A stretch of 64,000 nucleotides of DNA from Torreya grandis (GCA_037957365.1 JARHVA010000224.1:692001-756000), one strand, 5' to 3'; shown: positions 46,600 through 59,511, counted from the first letter of the stretch. Notes: generated by a model not told the origin, from the letters alone. A program made the numbers and translations.

Positions 46600-47215
46600 T
46601 CTAACCTAACAGGGTTGTTACAATATTTGTAACCTTAGTTTGTACAAGTTTTATAGTTTGGAAAAGAGCTTGTGCCTCTTGGTATTTTAGTTTAGACACT
46701 TGATAAGTCACTAAAGGAGGTGTACCCATAGGTTGGGTAAATATAGACATTGAAACCAATAATTGGGTTGAAATATTTTGTTTTCCCATGTAAGATGTGG
46801 CAATATTAGTTTTAGGGATCAAAGGTTGAAATACATATCTTGTGCCCCCATAATAAATATGAAGAAATAATGTGCACAAGGGGAGGGTTGTTGACCTATG
46901 GGGATGACCCATAGCTCAAATACCATGATTAATAGATGGACCTACTTGGTCATCCATGCTTTTTTGGTTTTTTAGTTTCTAATATGGATTTTAGGATTTC
47001 ATCAAAATATTTAGGGTCTTGATGAATGCATTCATGAAATAATGTAATAGCTTGCACTTGCTCATGGTATATTTGTTCATGTTCTTTAGTTTCATTGGAT
47101 TCATGGTTTTCATTTTTAGAATATTCCTTTATGGTATCTTCATCAACATGTTCCTCAATCTCAACACTAGGTATCATCATGTACCATGGGATTAGGTTCG
47201 TCATTGGTTTGATAC
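46600..47215 (-). pseudogene. Gypsy gag N-terminal part
   Basis: The minus strand opens near 47215 with MTNLIPWYMMIPSVEIEEHV and an acidic helix (ESNETKEHEQIYHEQVQAIT, LHQDPKYFDEILKS-like), ending KKPKKHG. It continues (46912-46601) with GKQNISTQLLVSMSIFTQP, PPLVTYQVSKLKYQEAQALF and TIKLVQTKVTNIV. It leads in frame order into the gag core at 44225. The start codon at 47204 is plausible, but an earlier one cannot be excluded. Confidence 0.75.
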
Positions 47216-47373
47216 ATCTTAGGTGTTAGGAGGGGAAGCTCAATGTGTTCAATATGCACACATTTAAATTTAGGGCTATGCCTAGGTTACAAGTAAATTA
47301 ATATATAAAAAAACAATCTAAAACCCTAGCTAACTATAAACCCTATGAATAAGAAAAAATACATTTATACAAA

Positions 47374-47387
47374 TTGGGTTCACCAAA
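47374..47387 (-). promoter_or_regulatory. Probable primer-binding site of gypsy element
   Basis: The reverse complement TTTGGTGAACCCAA follows directly after the LTR end AAACA. The position is right for a primer site; the tRNA is not identified. Confidence 0.5.
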
Positions 47388-47764
47388 TGTTTGACCCTAA
47401 ATTGGGATATGGATCCTATTGGGATAGATATGGTTAATAATATACAAATGAATAAGCACAAGGGTGATAAATAGATGTATAACAAGATAATTAATTATAA
47501 ACTATGATATAACATATACTAAATTTATTATACTGAGATATGCTTAAAATGGAAAGTACAACTATGATAGATATTATAATGATAAATAAATAAGATAATT
47601 AATTAAATATGATGTTATAAAAATTTGGATCTAAAATAGGTAGGAATAATATTGGGAGAATGTTTTGAAATAGTAATCAAATTTTGGATTAAGTACCCCT
47701 ATAGCCATCAATACTTTCATCACCTTGGGACACTTGAATTTTTTTTTCTTTCTAAGCTCTTTGC
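47388..47764 (-). repeat. Right (5') LTR part of the gypsy element
   Basis: TGTTTGACCCTAAATTGGG at 47388 matches 31303 and remains alignable for about 330 bp. It is cut at 47765 by a solo LTR; host sequence resumes at 49299, but the outer LTR end was not found. Confidence 0.8.
47760..47764. repeat. Target-site duplication TTTGC (left) of solo LTR
   Basis: Identical to 49294-49298. Confidence 0.88.
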
Positions 47765-49293
47765 TGTAATGTCCCCTTTTCCCCAAATGTGACATTTCGC
47801 AAATACAATTAGCCTATTCTATTACCATAGGGTAATTCAAGTGTTTTAATGGAATAGTAGTGTGGGGATCACTATACATAGGTACTATTCACTGACACTA
47901 TTCACATGTCACTATTCACTATTACTATTCATGATGACATGGTGAGCACTATTCATGGTAACATGGTAGGTGACTCAGTGGTGACATGGTAAGGTAATGT
48001 GGAAGGTGAAATGGCATGTCATGTGGAATATGATACAACTAATGATGAAGCAAGGAGGTGACTTGTGGAGTGATGTGGCATGACCCACATGATGCATGTG
48101 AAGAGGTGGGGCGTAGTACTCCACTTTGTGATTAAAAATGAATATTTTATTGAGTCACATGCTATGTGAAGACAAAATTGAATAGTTATGGTGCCACACT
48201 TTGGAGGAATGGTGTTTAGGAATGTAAAGACCTTTTGAAAGGGTCAAAATGTCATTATATCTTGTCTCCTGCTTATTGGGATCACATGGGAGAAGATGAT
48301 AAAGACAACACTATTCTTAGTTGTTCACATATGTGAATGAAGAGGAATTTTTAGAAGCATATGGATGATGGGGAGCAAGACAAAAGAGAGTGGATACCTT
48401 TTGGAATTTCTTTCAAAATAAGACAACCACCCCACATGGGTTTACTATGCCCACTTGGATTATGGAGCAATTTTCCTTCTCTCCCTTCATTTTAAGCTTG
48501 TGGCATTCTCCATTGTGTTTTATATAAATATGGAGCTCTTCCCTTTGTTTTAGCATGCTTTTGATAAATCACCAAACCCCTTTTGTAATTGAACTTGCAT
48601 GTTCTATCCTCCCTCTCTATGGATTTATCCATTGAGTTGTATTACTAGTCAAGGTGGTCAAATAGATTCCACCCTCACTAGTTGAGATTATTCCATCCAT
48701 GAATTGTATTAGAGCTTCATGCAGATTTACTAGTCAATGTGGTGAGATTGATTCCACCCTCACTAGTTATATTGTATTGTCCATTTACATGTGTTTCAAG
48801 TGTGTAAATGTGTGGACCTTCTTTGTGTGTGGTGTTTTCTTTGGAGAAGTCTTATCCATTTGGTATTGTAATATCTTTATAAGTTTGTAATAGTTTTATG
48901 TCATCAATTTATAAGAGTGTTAATCCTATTGTAGTGAGAATTATTGAGAATGTGTATGATTGTATCCACCATTATCATTAGTTTGATATCTTATTTGTAA
49001 TGTTTGGGAGTCTTTCCATATTTGAATACATATGTTAGTTTCCATTTTATGGATTTTCATTATAATATACATTTTATATGTTGTACTTCCTTATTGTGCC
49101 ATTATGAGAGAGAGTGTGCATTTCAATATGTCTTTAGAAACCATATTGTATGAGGGTTTTAATGAAATGTGTTGTTAATAACCAATCTGAAATTTTATGT
49201 GTTTAGGTGATTATAAGAAGTGGTTTTGTGGTTTAGTTTGGGTTTGTTGTGTTTTATGTATTTGTAGAAAATATCCTTGTCCAGTATATTTCA
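47765..49293 (+). mobile_element. Solo LTR of the TGTAATGTCC family
   Basis: TGTAATGTCC to TATATTTCA, 1529 bp, flanked by the identical 5-bp repeat TTTGC (47760-47764 and 49294-49298). It matches copies A and B at 34890-37165. It holds a conserved TATA box (48521-48530) and CACTATTCA word repeats at 47880-47960. With no primer site or interior next to it, this is what LTR-LTR recombination leaves. Short open frames within it (for example 48699-48890) are not genes. Confidence 0.92.
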
Positions 49294-49298
49294 TTTGC
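49294..49298. repeat. Target-site duplication TTTGC (right) of solo LTR
   Basis: Identical to 47760-47764. Confidence 0.88.
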
Positions 49299-49457
49299 AT
49301 TGGTGATATTCTTATGCATTTTAAATTTTAACCTATACATATTCAAGGGGTGTTACATCAATAGTGTATATCATACAATGTTTAGCAATTAGTTCCTTTT
49401 TACACCTTGAATCTTAGCTCAATTTTGCTTCTTACACCATTCAACTATCATGAGTGG

Positions 49458-51929
49458 AAAGTCAAAGTGTAAATCCTCTTGAGGAGAAAAGGCTTAGACC
49501 AAATCATGATGGGTACAAAACATGAACTGACACCTGATGTAGATAAGCTAAAGTGGTATAATCAAAGTGATAAATCCTATGGTCTACCTATATATGTCTT
49601 TTGACTTACTTTTTATATCAAATCTACATCAACTACAAATCAAGTGTGGACCTTATTAAATAAATTGTTTAGAAATATAGATGAAAGGAAGGGTCATGAG
49701 TTGGATAATGAGCTCATTCATTTGATCCTAGGTGGCTTTGATAGGATACAATACTTATTCACAATGTTCAAATCACTTAGGTCACACTTGAAACTTTACA
49801 ACATTAAAAAAAATGATGATCAAATAATTATTTCCATCCTTGCCAAATTGGGATGTGACTATTATGTATTTGTTTCTACCTTCCATGCCACCAAGGGTGC
49901 CCTTGGAGATACATGGACCATGCCATACTTGGATGAATTTATTGTTGACTTGACTCAAGAGTAAGATAAGCTCATTCAAATGGGTACACTGAAGTCCTCC
50001 AAATCTCATTCCTTATTTGTGAGTCATGATAAATATAATTATTCTAGTATCAATGAGAAGAAACAAAACAAGAAAGGCCTAGAGCAAATAAAGGGTTAGT
50101 AATCAAATGCTAAGCCAAAAGAATGAAAAGAGTCCTCCTCTTCAGACCAGAAACCCAAAAAAGAGTGACTCACATGTGGCTATTGCAAGAAATATGGGCA
50201 TGATGAAGCCAAATAGATGAAGAAACAAATTAACCAAATAAAAAAACACTCAAGAAACACAATATCAATGTCCCTATTTCTTCCACTCAAAATTCATCAG
50301 TACAAGGGTCTTGTAGGGCCAAATATAGTAATAAGGGAAAATATAATGGAAATACAATTATTAAAATTTCATCGTAGCCTTCCACATGGGTTATTGATTA
50401 TGATGCATCAAATATTACAATTTCATCCTATCCTTCCAAATGAGTTATTGATTATGATGAATCACACCATGTGGCTTCATCATAAGACATGTTCACATTC
50501 TATGAGCCTTGTTTTATGCCTTCCATTTTATTGGGTGATGATATTTCCATAGAAGTTATTAGAAATAGATATATTGAAGTGAATGATGGGACATTTCATG
50601 ATGTTCTATATGTTTCATCTTTATCCACCAATCTCTTATCTTTTTACCATATCACTCACTTATATTTGGGTAAGAGAGTTGAGTTCAAACCCAATTTTGT
50701 GGTCATTAGGGAAGTTATTAATGACTCCATTATTACATTTGGGAAAGCATATAACCAATCTAGGTTGTATAATTTCTGACATTTTTCTCCTAATCAACCC
50801 TCTACTAAATTTCTCACTCATTCAGATGAGGTGAGTAAACTATGGCATGAGTGATTTGGCCATCTCAATTACCGCTACCTAGAAAAGCTCAATCATCAAG
50901 ATGTGGTTTTAGGGTTTCCTTGAGTTAAGTTTTCTGATAGAGTTTTCTAGGGTTATATTGTTGGTAAGCATCTAGAGGAAAAGTATGACAAGGGTGAATG
51001 ATAAAGACTTAAATAGATATTGGAGATTGTTCATAATGCCATTTTGGCCCATTTCCAAAACCTTCATTCAATAGGACTAAGTACATGCTTACCTTAATCA
51101 ATGACTTTTTGAGGTATACTTTAGTGTACTTTTCAAAGAAAAAATTAGAGGGCTTTGACCATTTTTAAGACTTAAAATCTCTTATATATAAATAATTAGG
51201 TAAATTCATCAAGATTTTATGCACCAATAATGGTGGTGAGTATACAAATAACTATTTTGAGTAATTCTATACATAAGAGGGGATTGAAATACAACATACA
51301 GTTTCATATAGTCCTTAATAGAATGATGTTATAGAGCATAAGATGGGTCCTTAAATAAAATGACCAACTATATGCTACACTCCAAGTATTTTGCACCTTA
51401 GTATTGGGTTGAGGCCATCAAATGTACTTTTTATATTTAGAATTGAGTTTCTCATAAAGCATCGAAGGGAGTCACTTATTTTTAAGCTTTAAGTAGTCGT
51501 AAACCAATAATAGAGCACTTCTAAGTGTTTGGTTCACCTGTTATAACTCACATTCCTAAGAATAAATGTAAGTCATTGGAACCTTAGTGTTAGTCTTGCA
51601 TATTCAATTGATATCCTAAGGGTGTTAAGTGATACATTATTTTCCATCCCACCAATCATGAGTTGTTCATTTTGAAGAGTGTTCATTTTATAAAAGTTCC
51701 TTTAGACTCCACACTTGACACCTCTCAACCTTACTTATATGCACTTGGATTTTATGATAGTTCTACTAATTTAGATCTACCTGATCAACCTCCTAATGAC
51801 CCTGATTCTTCTTTTAGTTATGATAATGAGAGTAGTGATGAGATTTCTCCTCGTCCTCCTAGATTATATTCAAATTATGAGAAATCTACTCCTAACTCTT
51901 TAAGCATTGGTCCTCTTTCGGATAGATAA
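49458..51929 (+). pseudogene. Copia gag, protease and integrase, plus strand
   Basis: Gag: KLKWYNQSDKSYGLPIY, then WTLLNKLFRNIDERKGHELD and FVSTFHATKGALGDTWTMP (49644-49964). The zinc knuckle at 50175-50216 reads CGYCKKYGHDEAK with its last Cys replaced by TAG. Protease zone: VIDYDASN, where the usual DSGAS is DYDAS, and NDGTFHDVLYVSSLSTNLLS (50580). Pre-integrase: KLWHE-stop-FGHLNYRYLEKL. Integrase: KFIKILCTNNGGEYTNNYF, where the second catalytic Asp (RTDNGGEY) has become Asn, and IEIQHTVSYSP. The 51663-51929 frame is the Ser/Pro-rich linker after the integrase. The gypsy insertion at 51930 cuts the frame, which resumes at 57906. Confidence 0.92.
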
Positions 51930-52255
51930 TGTGAGGATCCTTCTGCATAAATTTATGATCTACAAAAAAATGAACAATAAAATGAACTTTGGAAAATAAC
52001 CCAAAATGACCTTTAGATCATAGGCCACTTCGAGGGGACAACCTCCTTTGAGCAAGATCAATAAAATAATATTTGTGGATGCCTTAATTAGGCCTCAAAA
52101 CTTACTTAAATACTAAATCTATTCTAACAACTACTAATTTCCATGTATGTGGGATAATTCAAATATGTTCAAGGGACAACTTACAAATCATATGCATCAA
52201 TAGAGACTACTACACTAATAATGCAAAGAGAAGGGTAGGAAATGGTTTCCTAACA
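51930..52255 (-). repeat. 3' LTR of gypsy element
   Basis: TGTGAGGATCC to TTTCCTAACA on the top strand; it aligns along its length with 57577-57905. The polypurine tract AAGGAGAAGGGGA (reverse complement of 52256-52268) adjoins its right edge. Confidence 0.92.
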
Positions 52256-52268
52256 TCCCCTTCTCCTT
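52256..52268 (-). promoter_or_regulatory. Polypurine tract of gypsy element
   Basis: Top strand TCCCCTTCTCCTT, directly against the LTR edge. Confidence 0.85.
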
Positions 52269-52279
52269 AAAATTTTTTT

Positions 52280-55200
52280 TATACTCAAATCTTTAGATGT
52301 AGGAATCATTGATGAATTTGGAATAATGGTTCCCATGTTGCATCTTTTGGTTATATGTCATGCCTTTAAATTAAGAATTTCTTGATTGAGTGGGAGCAAA
52401 TTTGGTAGGTATGCATGTCCAAGACAACTTATGATTCGAGAATGATGGATCCTTCATTATCAATTTCTAGTGAAACTGTTTTCCCTATGATGGTGGTTTT
52501 AAGAAATTTATTCAAACATGATACATGAAAGATTGGGTGAAATTGAGAGGAAGGTGGAATCTCCAACTTGTAAGAAATAGAACCGATCTACTGGAGAACC
52601 TTAAATGGCCCATAAAACTTTAGATCAAGTTTATGACACCTTTTTGGTTTCAGGGATGATTACTTGTATGGATGCAAATGAAGAAAAGCCATATCACTAG
52701 GTTGAAAGGTGCACTTAAAGTGGTATTTATCATCATGTTGCTTCATTTGATTCTATGACAGATGGATATTTCCCCATAGGGTACTAAGGATTTGATCATG
52801 ATGTCAAAGAGTAGTGTCAACTGCCTAAACCAGTGAACTATTGTGGTTATAAGGGAGAAGTGTTGGGGATGATTGACCATAAACCACTTCATATGGAGTT
52901 ATTTTAGTAGAAGTGTGGTAGTAGGTATTGTACCACCATTCTATAAGAGGAATCCATTTTTCCCACTATTTTTTTTATTGTGAAGCAAAGTAATAAATGA
53001 ATGTTTCTAATTATTTATTGATAATGTATGTCTATCCATATCTTTTGGAGGTGATACCTGGATCTCATCTTTAGTTGTGTGCTTGTGTATCAAAATAACT
53101 CTATCCAAAAATAGTTGGTGAAAGTTTCATCATGATCGAATATGATTGAAGAAGGGATGCCATGAAGATGGAAGATCTGATCCAAGAGAACTTGTGTGAC
53201 CATAGAGGTTGTATAGGGATGGTTGAGGTCACAAAAATGACTATATTTGGAGAGGTGATCTAACACGACCAGGATCACTATTTTTTCTCCAAATTTAGGG
53301 AGCCCCTCATTAAAATCCATAGAAATATCTATCCATATCCTAGTAGGAATGGACAAGGGCTCAAGTAAACTAGGAATCACTATTGTTTCACCTTTTTTGC
53401 ATTAGCAAGTATCACATTCAGCCACTTTATGTTAAATTTCCCTTTTCATTCCTTTCCAAGATAAGTTTCAATGTGTCCACTCATATGTATTGAGAAATCC
53501 TGAGTGCCCTATGGATGTTAAAGAATGGATTTCATAGAATACATTTTGATGAAGGTCTATACTATGGGGAAGCATTAGATGGCCCTTGTATTATAGAGAA
53601 ACACTATCACATGAATAATGTGGTATTACAGAGGGGGTAGTGGCCAATTGATGAAAGAGGTGGTTTAAGGAGGGATCATTTACATACCCTTGGTGTACAT
53701 ATTCCAACTAGTTCAAAATGGGCATGGAGGTGGAAGAAAGGGAAGTTTGGTCCTTGAATATGTGTAAGAGAGCATCTGTCATGACATTATCTTTATTATT
53801 CTTGTAAGTGATCTCATAATCATAGCCCATGAGTTTACTAAACCATTTATGTTGTGTTGGTGATGAGACCCGTTATTCTCAAAAATATTTCAAACTCTAG
53901 TGATTGGTGTTGATACAAAAATGATTCCCAAGTAAGTATGACCACCATTTTTTTTACTACAAATAAAATTTCCATCATTTCCTTTTCATATATAGACAAA
54001 GATAAATTTCATCTAGAAAGGGATTTTTAGTGAAAGTAATGAGGCACCCCTCTTGGAAAAGAATAGCACTTAGGCCATTGCCACATACATCATTTTTGAT
54101 GGTGAAAGTTTTGGTGAAGTTTGGCATAGCCAAAACTAGTGTGATACACATAACCTATTTGAGTGCCATGAATGCTTAGTTAGTTGTATCATCCCCTCTG
54201 AATGCATCCTTATTTAATAAGGAATTAAAGGGAGCCACAATATTTATATAATCTTTGGTGAACTTATGATAGTATTATGTAAGGCCTAAGAAGCCATGAA
54301 GGCTCTTGAGGGTTGTTGGTTAAAGCCAATGCTATATGACACTATTTTTTTCTAAATCCATGAGGACCCCATCAGCTAAAATAGTTTGCCCAAGATATTT
54401 AACTTCCTCTTGATCGAAAGAACACTTGGATTACTTGGAAAATAATTGATTGTCTTCTAGAATTTGTAATTCCTTATTGAAATCTTGGAGATGCTCAGCC
54501 CATGTGTGGTTGTAGATAAAAATATCATCAAAGAAAACCAAAATAAATTGATAGAGGAAAGGCCAAAAGATTTTATTCATTAGTGCCTGAAATGTTGAAG
54601 GGGCATTTGGAAGTCCAAATGGCATGACCAAGATTCCATAGTGACCATATTGAGTGCATAATGCTACCTTTGGAATGTCATTAGGATACACGTGGATATG
54701 TTAATAGCCTGAATGAAGATCCAATTTGGAGAAAAATTTTCCCCATGGAGCTCATCAAGAATCTCATCGATGAACATAATTGGGAATTTATCTTTGATAG
54801 TGAGGTGGTTGAGGGAAAAAAGTTTAATGTAAAGGTGTCATGACCCATCATTTTTGTAGATAAGAAGTACTAGGGAGGATTATGTGCTGGTGTTGGGGCG
54901 AATAACTCCAGACTTGTGGAGTTCTTGTATTAGCTACTCAATCTCAATCTTTTACAAATGGGGATAGAAAAATGGCCGAATGTTGGTGGGATGATTTCTA
55001 GAAGGAGAATAGTGTGATGATATTTAAGGTGTGAAGAGGGAAACCTATTGTCACTATAAAAATGTTTGCATGCTTTTCAAGGATGGATTATAAATCAATA
55101 GGGTAGGTCGTAGCAGTGGGGAGCTAGAGTTGGATGGAGTGCAATTAGATAATAACCCCATGTGAGCCTTTCTTTAGAATATTTTACATATGATGGGAAT

Positions 55201-55580
55201 TGATGATGTGAGTAGATCCAATCAATAACCTTTTTAAGGTGTGATTTTATCCACTATTTATGAATTGCATCTAAATCTTAGAGAATTCCCATAGAATAGG
55301 TACCAATGTGTAGAGACACTACGTCCCTAACACCATATCACATCCTCCTAAGGGTAGGTAAAACATATATGAGAAAAGAGTATAATCACCTATCATGATA
55401 CACACATTCTGACACTTCCTTTTACATGGAAATGTTCCCCCATTATCAATCACAACTTTAAAGTTAGAATAAGGATGCACAAAGTAGTCTACTTAGCACT
55501 GCATGGATCAATGAAATTGTGAGTGCTTCTAGAGTCAATGAAGATTGTGAGAGGGATGTTTTCAAATATACACTTGACCT
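52280..55580 (-). pseudogene. Gypsy pol: protease, reverse transcriptase, RNase H, integrase
   Basis: Order on the minus strand: protease at about 55510-55560 with FIDSRSTHNFIDP (active-site DSG is DSR, codons 55528-55536); reverse transcriptase about 54950-54430, including HYGILVMPFGLPNAPSTFQA and the active-site box FFDD at 54524-54535 (usually YFDD); RNase H, poorly preserved, about 54300-53850; integrase about 53400-53000 with DISMDFNEGLPKFG, VVLDHLSKYSHF, HGIPSSIIFDHDETF. The first two catalytic Asp are visible. A decayed C-terminal tail continues to about 52400. Frames are broken by many stops, so it is inactive. Confidence 0.9.
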
Positions 55581-55699
55581 TTATGGTTTGAATGGTGGTA
55601 ACACTAGCTAATGTATGTAGATATATCTTAGGTTGATTCTCCTTAGCTATTGAGTCCTTTGAGGGGATTTATTCTTATTGAGCATCCTAGAATTATTGG

Positions 55700-56500
55700 A
55701 TATCAAGTTCATTGTCCTGCTCTTGTGATGATTCCACATCTAGAAAGTTTATATTTTGTGTGACACACTTGTAACCCTTAACCCATTTGTCATAAAAATT
55801 ATAACATAATCCTTTCTTCTTAAAATCCCACATCTATACCTCAATAAGGAACTTGATCAGTGTGGTTATGATTGGCCACTGGTTTGTTGTGTTATTTATG
55901 GATGGGAAAGTGGGGAGTCAACATTGTGTTGAGAGTTTATCTTAAGCAAACTTAGTCAGAACCAAAGCATCCATCATATTGTTGGTAAAAAAAAATTTCA
56001 CCTCTGAATGGATGGCTCTTTGAGGCCACTAATAAAAAAACTCATTAATAATTCATCTGATAACCCTTCAATGTGATTAGTCAGTTTCTCAAATTGAATA
56101 TAATAATCATGAATATTATTTGGATAGCGGAGTTTGGTGAGAGATCTTATAAATTTCATGAATAGCAAGGGAATAAACCTACCTAGAACTAAGGATGCAA
56201 AGGTTTTCCAATCAAGTTCATCATATGACTTGAGATATCAACTTTACCAATGGAGTTCTTCTTGTTCCAAGTGGGTAAAAGAAATTAGGACTTTGTTGAT
56301 AGAATAAGTATTATCAAGGTTTAAGAATTTATTGGATTGATATATCCATCATATAGGGTTTATACCATTGAACCATGGAAAGTCCATCTTAGGCCCACAT
56401 GATATATGGGGAGAAGAGAAACTATTCTCTGAATAATAATATTTTTTTAATTTATTGAGAAAAGGTTATTCTGTTGATTCAATCCACATATCATATCAGT
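55700..56500 (-). pseudogene. Gypsy gag with degraded zinc knuckle
   Basis: The minus strand reads DFPWFNGINPI then WIYQSNKFLNLDNTYSINKV, FTHLEQEELHW (about 56390-56240), FIPLLFMKFIRSLTKLRYPN, DYYIQFEKLTNHIEGLSDEL and MSFFISGLKEP. The knuckle at 55762-55812 reads LCYNFYDKWVKGYKC, with one Cys changed to Phe and the His to Tyr. Typical retrotransposon gag followed by a CCHC box; inactive. The interval 56500-57560 on the same strand has only weak helical coding character. Confidence 0.82.
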
Positions 56501-57560
56501 TAACTTAGTGACCTAGGATTTCAATGTTGTGATTTCCTCCTTCATGATCTTTGTGCGTACATGGGTGGATACCATGACTAGTGTTTGTTTCTTTTTTTGT
56601 CAAGGGATATAAAAATGCATTCTAAGACATGGACAATTAGGAAAAAAATTAATTTGGGTTCAATCAAAAGGGGTATATGTACTTTTATTAGTTTTTCTGG
56701 CACCTCCTAGTTTGGATTGACAAAGGCAAAAGCAATTTAGGAATTGTAATGGAAAAAATAGATTTTTTTTCAAAGAGGAACAAAGGAGTAGAAAAGGGAA
56801 AGGAACATTGTGGGAAAGTTTTGAAGCAAGAGGGGAAAAACTAAAAGAGTTATGGTAAAACCCAAAAAAATAAAAAAATGATATTTTTCGCTAATAGAAG
56901 TAGATACTGGATATGGAACCTCAAAGAAAAAAGTGTGTAGAATGGAATTCTAGGTGTTTCATGAAAATTTTAGAGTAAAAAGAACTATAGAGGGAGATAT
57001 ATGGTGAAAAAAGAAGAAGAAAAGATTCTCTTTTTTAAAAAACCTGGTTGATACTTGGTTTCTTCTACCAAAATCCTATTTACAAGTGTGTAGTGACCAA
57101 ATGTTCTCAACTATGATCACCTTGTTGTTGGTATTTATGGGTCCCAAAGTTTTTCAATTGCCTAAGTGTTTTAATAAGTCTTTTTGGCCACCAATGTTGT
57201 TTGAATGAGTACCACTCTCTAAAAAAAAATTTGGACATGGATTTACCCCTAAGCAACAGCTCTTGGTTTACTTCATGGGTAAAAACTAATCAATCTAGAT
57301 GGGGCCATTACCCTTTTAACTAGCATGTCCTCTCAATGGGATAGATACTTCAAGGTTCATGTATTAATCCTCACAATGAGTTTTAGAGCTTATTCCCAAG
57401 TACTTCCCATAGTTATGTAGAGGGGTATTTATCCTTATATGAACTTGTAATGAATATGTATAATATAGAGGCAAAGAAAAATATTTACGTAAATGGCATA
57501 GCTCCTAGAAAGCCACAACTAGAAAAACAATTCTCTAAAATCTACTTGTATGTCGAGAAA

Positions 57561-57576
57561 GCACTCTGATACCAAA
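57561..57576 (-). promoter_or_regulatory. Primer-binding site of gypsy element
   Basis: The reverse complement TTTGGTATCAGAGTGC starts at the LTR edge and keeps TGGTATCAGAG exactly. It shows initiator tRNA-Met priming. Confidence 0.9.
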
Positions 57577-57905
57577 TGTAAGGATCCTTATACACTGATT
57601 TCTAAACTACAAAAAGAAAATGAGTAATAAAATGAACTTTGAAAAATAACCCAAAATAACCTTTAGATTGCATGCCACTTTGAGGGGAGAACCTCCTTTG
57701 AGCAAGCTCAAGACAATAATATTAATGGATGCTTTCATTAGGTCTCAAAACTTACTTAAATACTAAATCTATTTTAACAACTACTACTTCCCATATATGT
57801 GGGATAATTAAAATATGCTTAAGGGATGACTTACAAAGCATATGCATCTATAGTGACTAATACACTAATAATTTAAAGAGATGGGTAGGACACATGATCT
57901 TAACA
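57577..57905 (-). repeat. 5' LTR of gypsy element
   Basis: TGTAAGGATCC to GATCTTAACA on the top strand, 329 bp, paired with 51930-52255. Confidence 0.92.
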
Positions 57906-58957
57906 TATGGACACTATAATGTGTAGGCCAATGGATTGGAGATCAATAAAACAACATGCACACCCATTCATAATTCTAAGATGCCCCACATGATTTCATT
58001 GCATCTAATTCTAATATGAAATAATTATATGAGGGATCAGGCACTCTTGAGTGGGATATTGCTATGGAAGAGGAATATGGCTTCTTGCATAGAAATAATG
58101 CTTGAGATTTAGTCCCACTTCCTAAGGGAATAAAACTTGTTCAATGCAGGTGGATCTACTGAATTAATTTTGCATCAGATGGGTTGTAGACAAGTTCAAA
58201 ACATGTTTGGTAGTAAAGGGTTTTTATCAAGTGCCTAACATTGACTCCACCAAGATGTTCACCCTAGCTTCTAAAATTAACTCAATCTGATTCACTATTG
58301 GTATTGCCATAACACATTTTTGGTATGTTCATCAGATCGATGTGAAGAGTGTATTTCTTCACAATGACCTAAAAGAGGAAATATACATGTATCAACCATA
58401 AGGATTTATGGAATATTATTCCTTAGTTTAAAAACTTCAAAAATATAACTATGGACTCAAACAAGCTCCTTGATCTTGGTATACAAATATGGACTCCTTT
58501 CTTATTTTGGTTGGGTTTCCTAGATGTCATTTAGATCCAAGTGTCTACATTTTATGGTAGGATGATTCACTATTTATTATATTTATCTACATGGAAGACC
58601 TATTGATCATAATGAGTTTTCCATCCACCATAATAGGAGTGAAAATTACTTTGTCTGATAGGTTCTCAATAATCAACTTGGGCTTGTCTCATTACTTATT
58701 CGATATTGAAATTTCTCAGTCTAACTTTGAGATCACTATTTCATAGTCCAAGTATTCTCTTGATTTTCTTACATAATTTAGCATGTATGATTGTAAAATA
58801 GATTTGAATCCTTTTCTATCTAGTGTGAAGCTTGAGGTTGATTGCCCATCTCCGTTGGTTAATGCTACCTCATATCAACAATTTGTTGGTAGTCTTATAT
58901 ATCTTATGGACATTAGACTTGACCTTTCATATGTAGTGGGCATGATCTCTAGACTCA
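57906..58957 (+). pseudogene. Copia reverse transcriptase (continuation after gypsy insertion)
   Basis: It continues the copia of 49458-51929. Recognisable: EEEYGFLH-like start region, LVQCRWIY-like segment (about 58140), HQIDVKSVFLHNDLKEEIYM (about 58335), WYTNMDSFLILVGFPRCHLD, the active-site box YVDD decayed to YMED (58588-58599), LGLSHYLFDIEISQSNFEI, and the RNase H start ATSYQQFVGSLIYLMDIRLD. The similarity ends at 58957, where an opposite-strand copia LTR begins. RNase H proper and the 3' LTR are missing. Confidence 0.9.
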
Positions 58958-59431
58958 TGTAAGAACCACAGAGCTGCACTATAAATTAGTTAATCAGATC
59001 ATTCACTATGAATCACTCCAAGATTAAAACACATGCAAAATTAAAAAAAATGTAATGCCTTCAGAGTATAATTTCAAAATTATATTACCTTACAATGTAT
59101 ATAGAGGATAGGGTATATATATCTAAAAAAAGAGTTGTCCCTCATTTTTAAATTAGTTATACTAAAGGTGGCTTCCACCAAAAGTGACTTCCAAAAAGCG
59201 TGGTAACACATGTGAGGTGAGTAGGCATTAAATACACACTTATCCACACATGTGCACACACTAATTATACTTAGTTTAAAATATAAGTACCTAAGTTAAA
59301 TAAGTTAAAGGTGCAAAAATAATATTTAAACCAACACAAACAAGCTAGAAACTTTAATTAATAAAATAAAATAAAAATTAAAGAGAAATAAAATTCTAAA
59401 TGCATATAAATTCAAGATTATATTTCCAACA
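58958..59431 (-). repeat. Copia 3' LTR, minus strand, with a stub of interior
   Basis: The reverse complement runs TGTTGGAAATATAATC (59431) to GTGGTTCTTACA (58958). It is followed at 59432-59511 by a polypurine-like AAAAGGGAG and the RNase H C-terminus EILGVINIRSQV, which parallels EILGVINMRIQF at 3430-3460. It is the 3' end of an element of the TGTTGGAAATA copia group, truncated right after the polypurine tract. It cuts the plus-strand copia. Confidence 0.85.
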
Positions 59432-59511
59432 CTCCCTTTTAAACTTGACTTCTTATATTGATGACACCTAAAATTTCTCATATATTATCAAAATTATCCT
59501 TAGCTATGGTC

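Larger units (their letters stand above)
51930..57905 (-). mobile_element. Ty3/gypsy element, full-length but decayed, minus strand
   Basis: LTRs of 326 bp (51930-52255) and 329 bp (57577-57905) flank 5.3 kb containing, on the minus strand, gag, zinc knuckle, protease, reverse transcriptase, RNase H, integrase and a polypurine tract. The primer site is nearly perfect. The element has inserted into the linker of a plus-strand copia. The flanks GATAA (51925-51929) and TATGG (57906-57910) do not match, so no target duplication is claimed. Confidence 0.93.

Noticed and set aside
49351..49357. TGTTACA as the end of the TGTAATGTCC LTR
   Set aside because: It mirrors the LTR start, but the TTTGC duplication and comparison with copy A put the end at 49293 instead.
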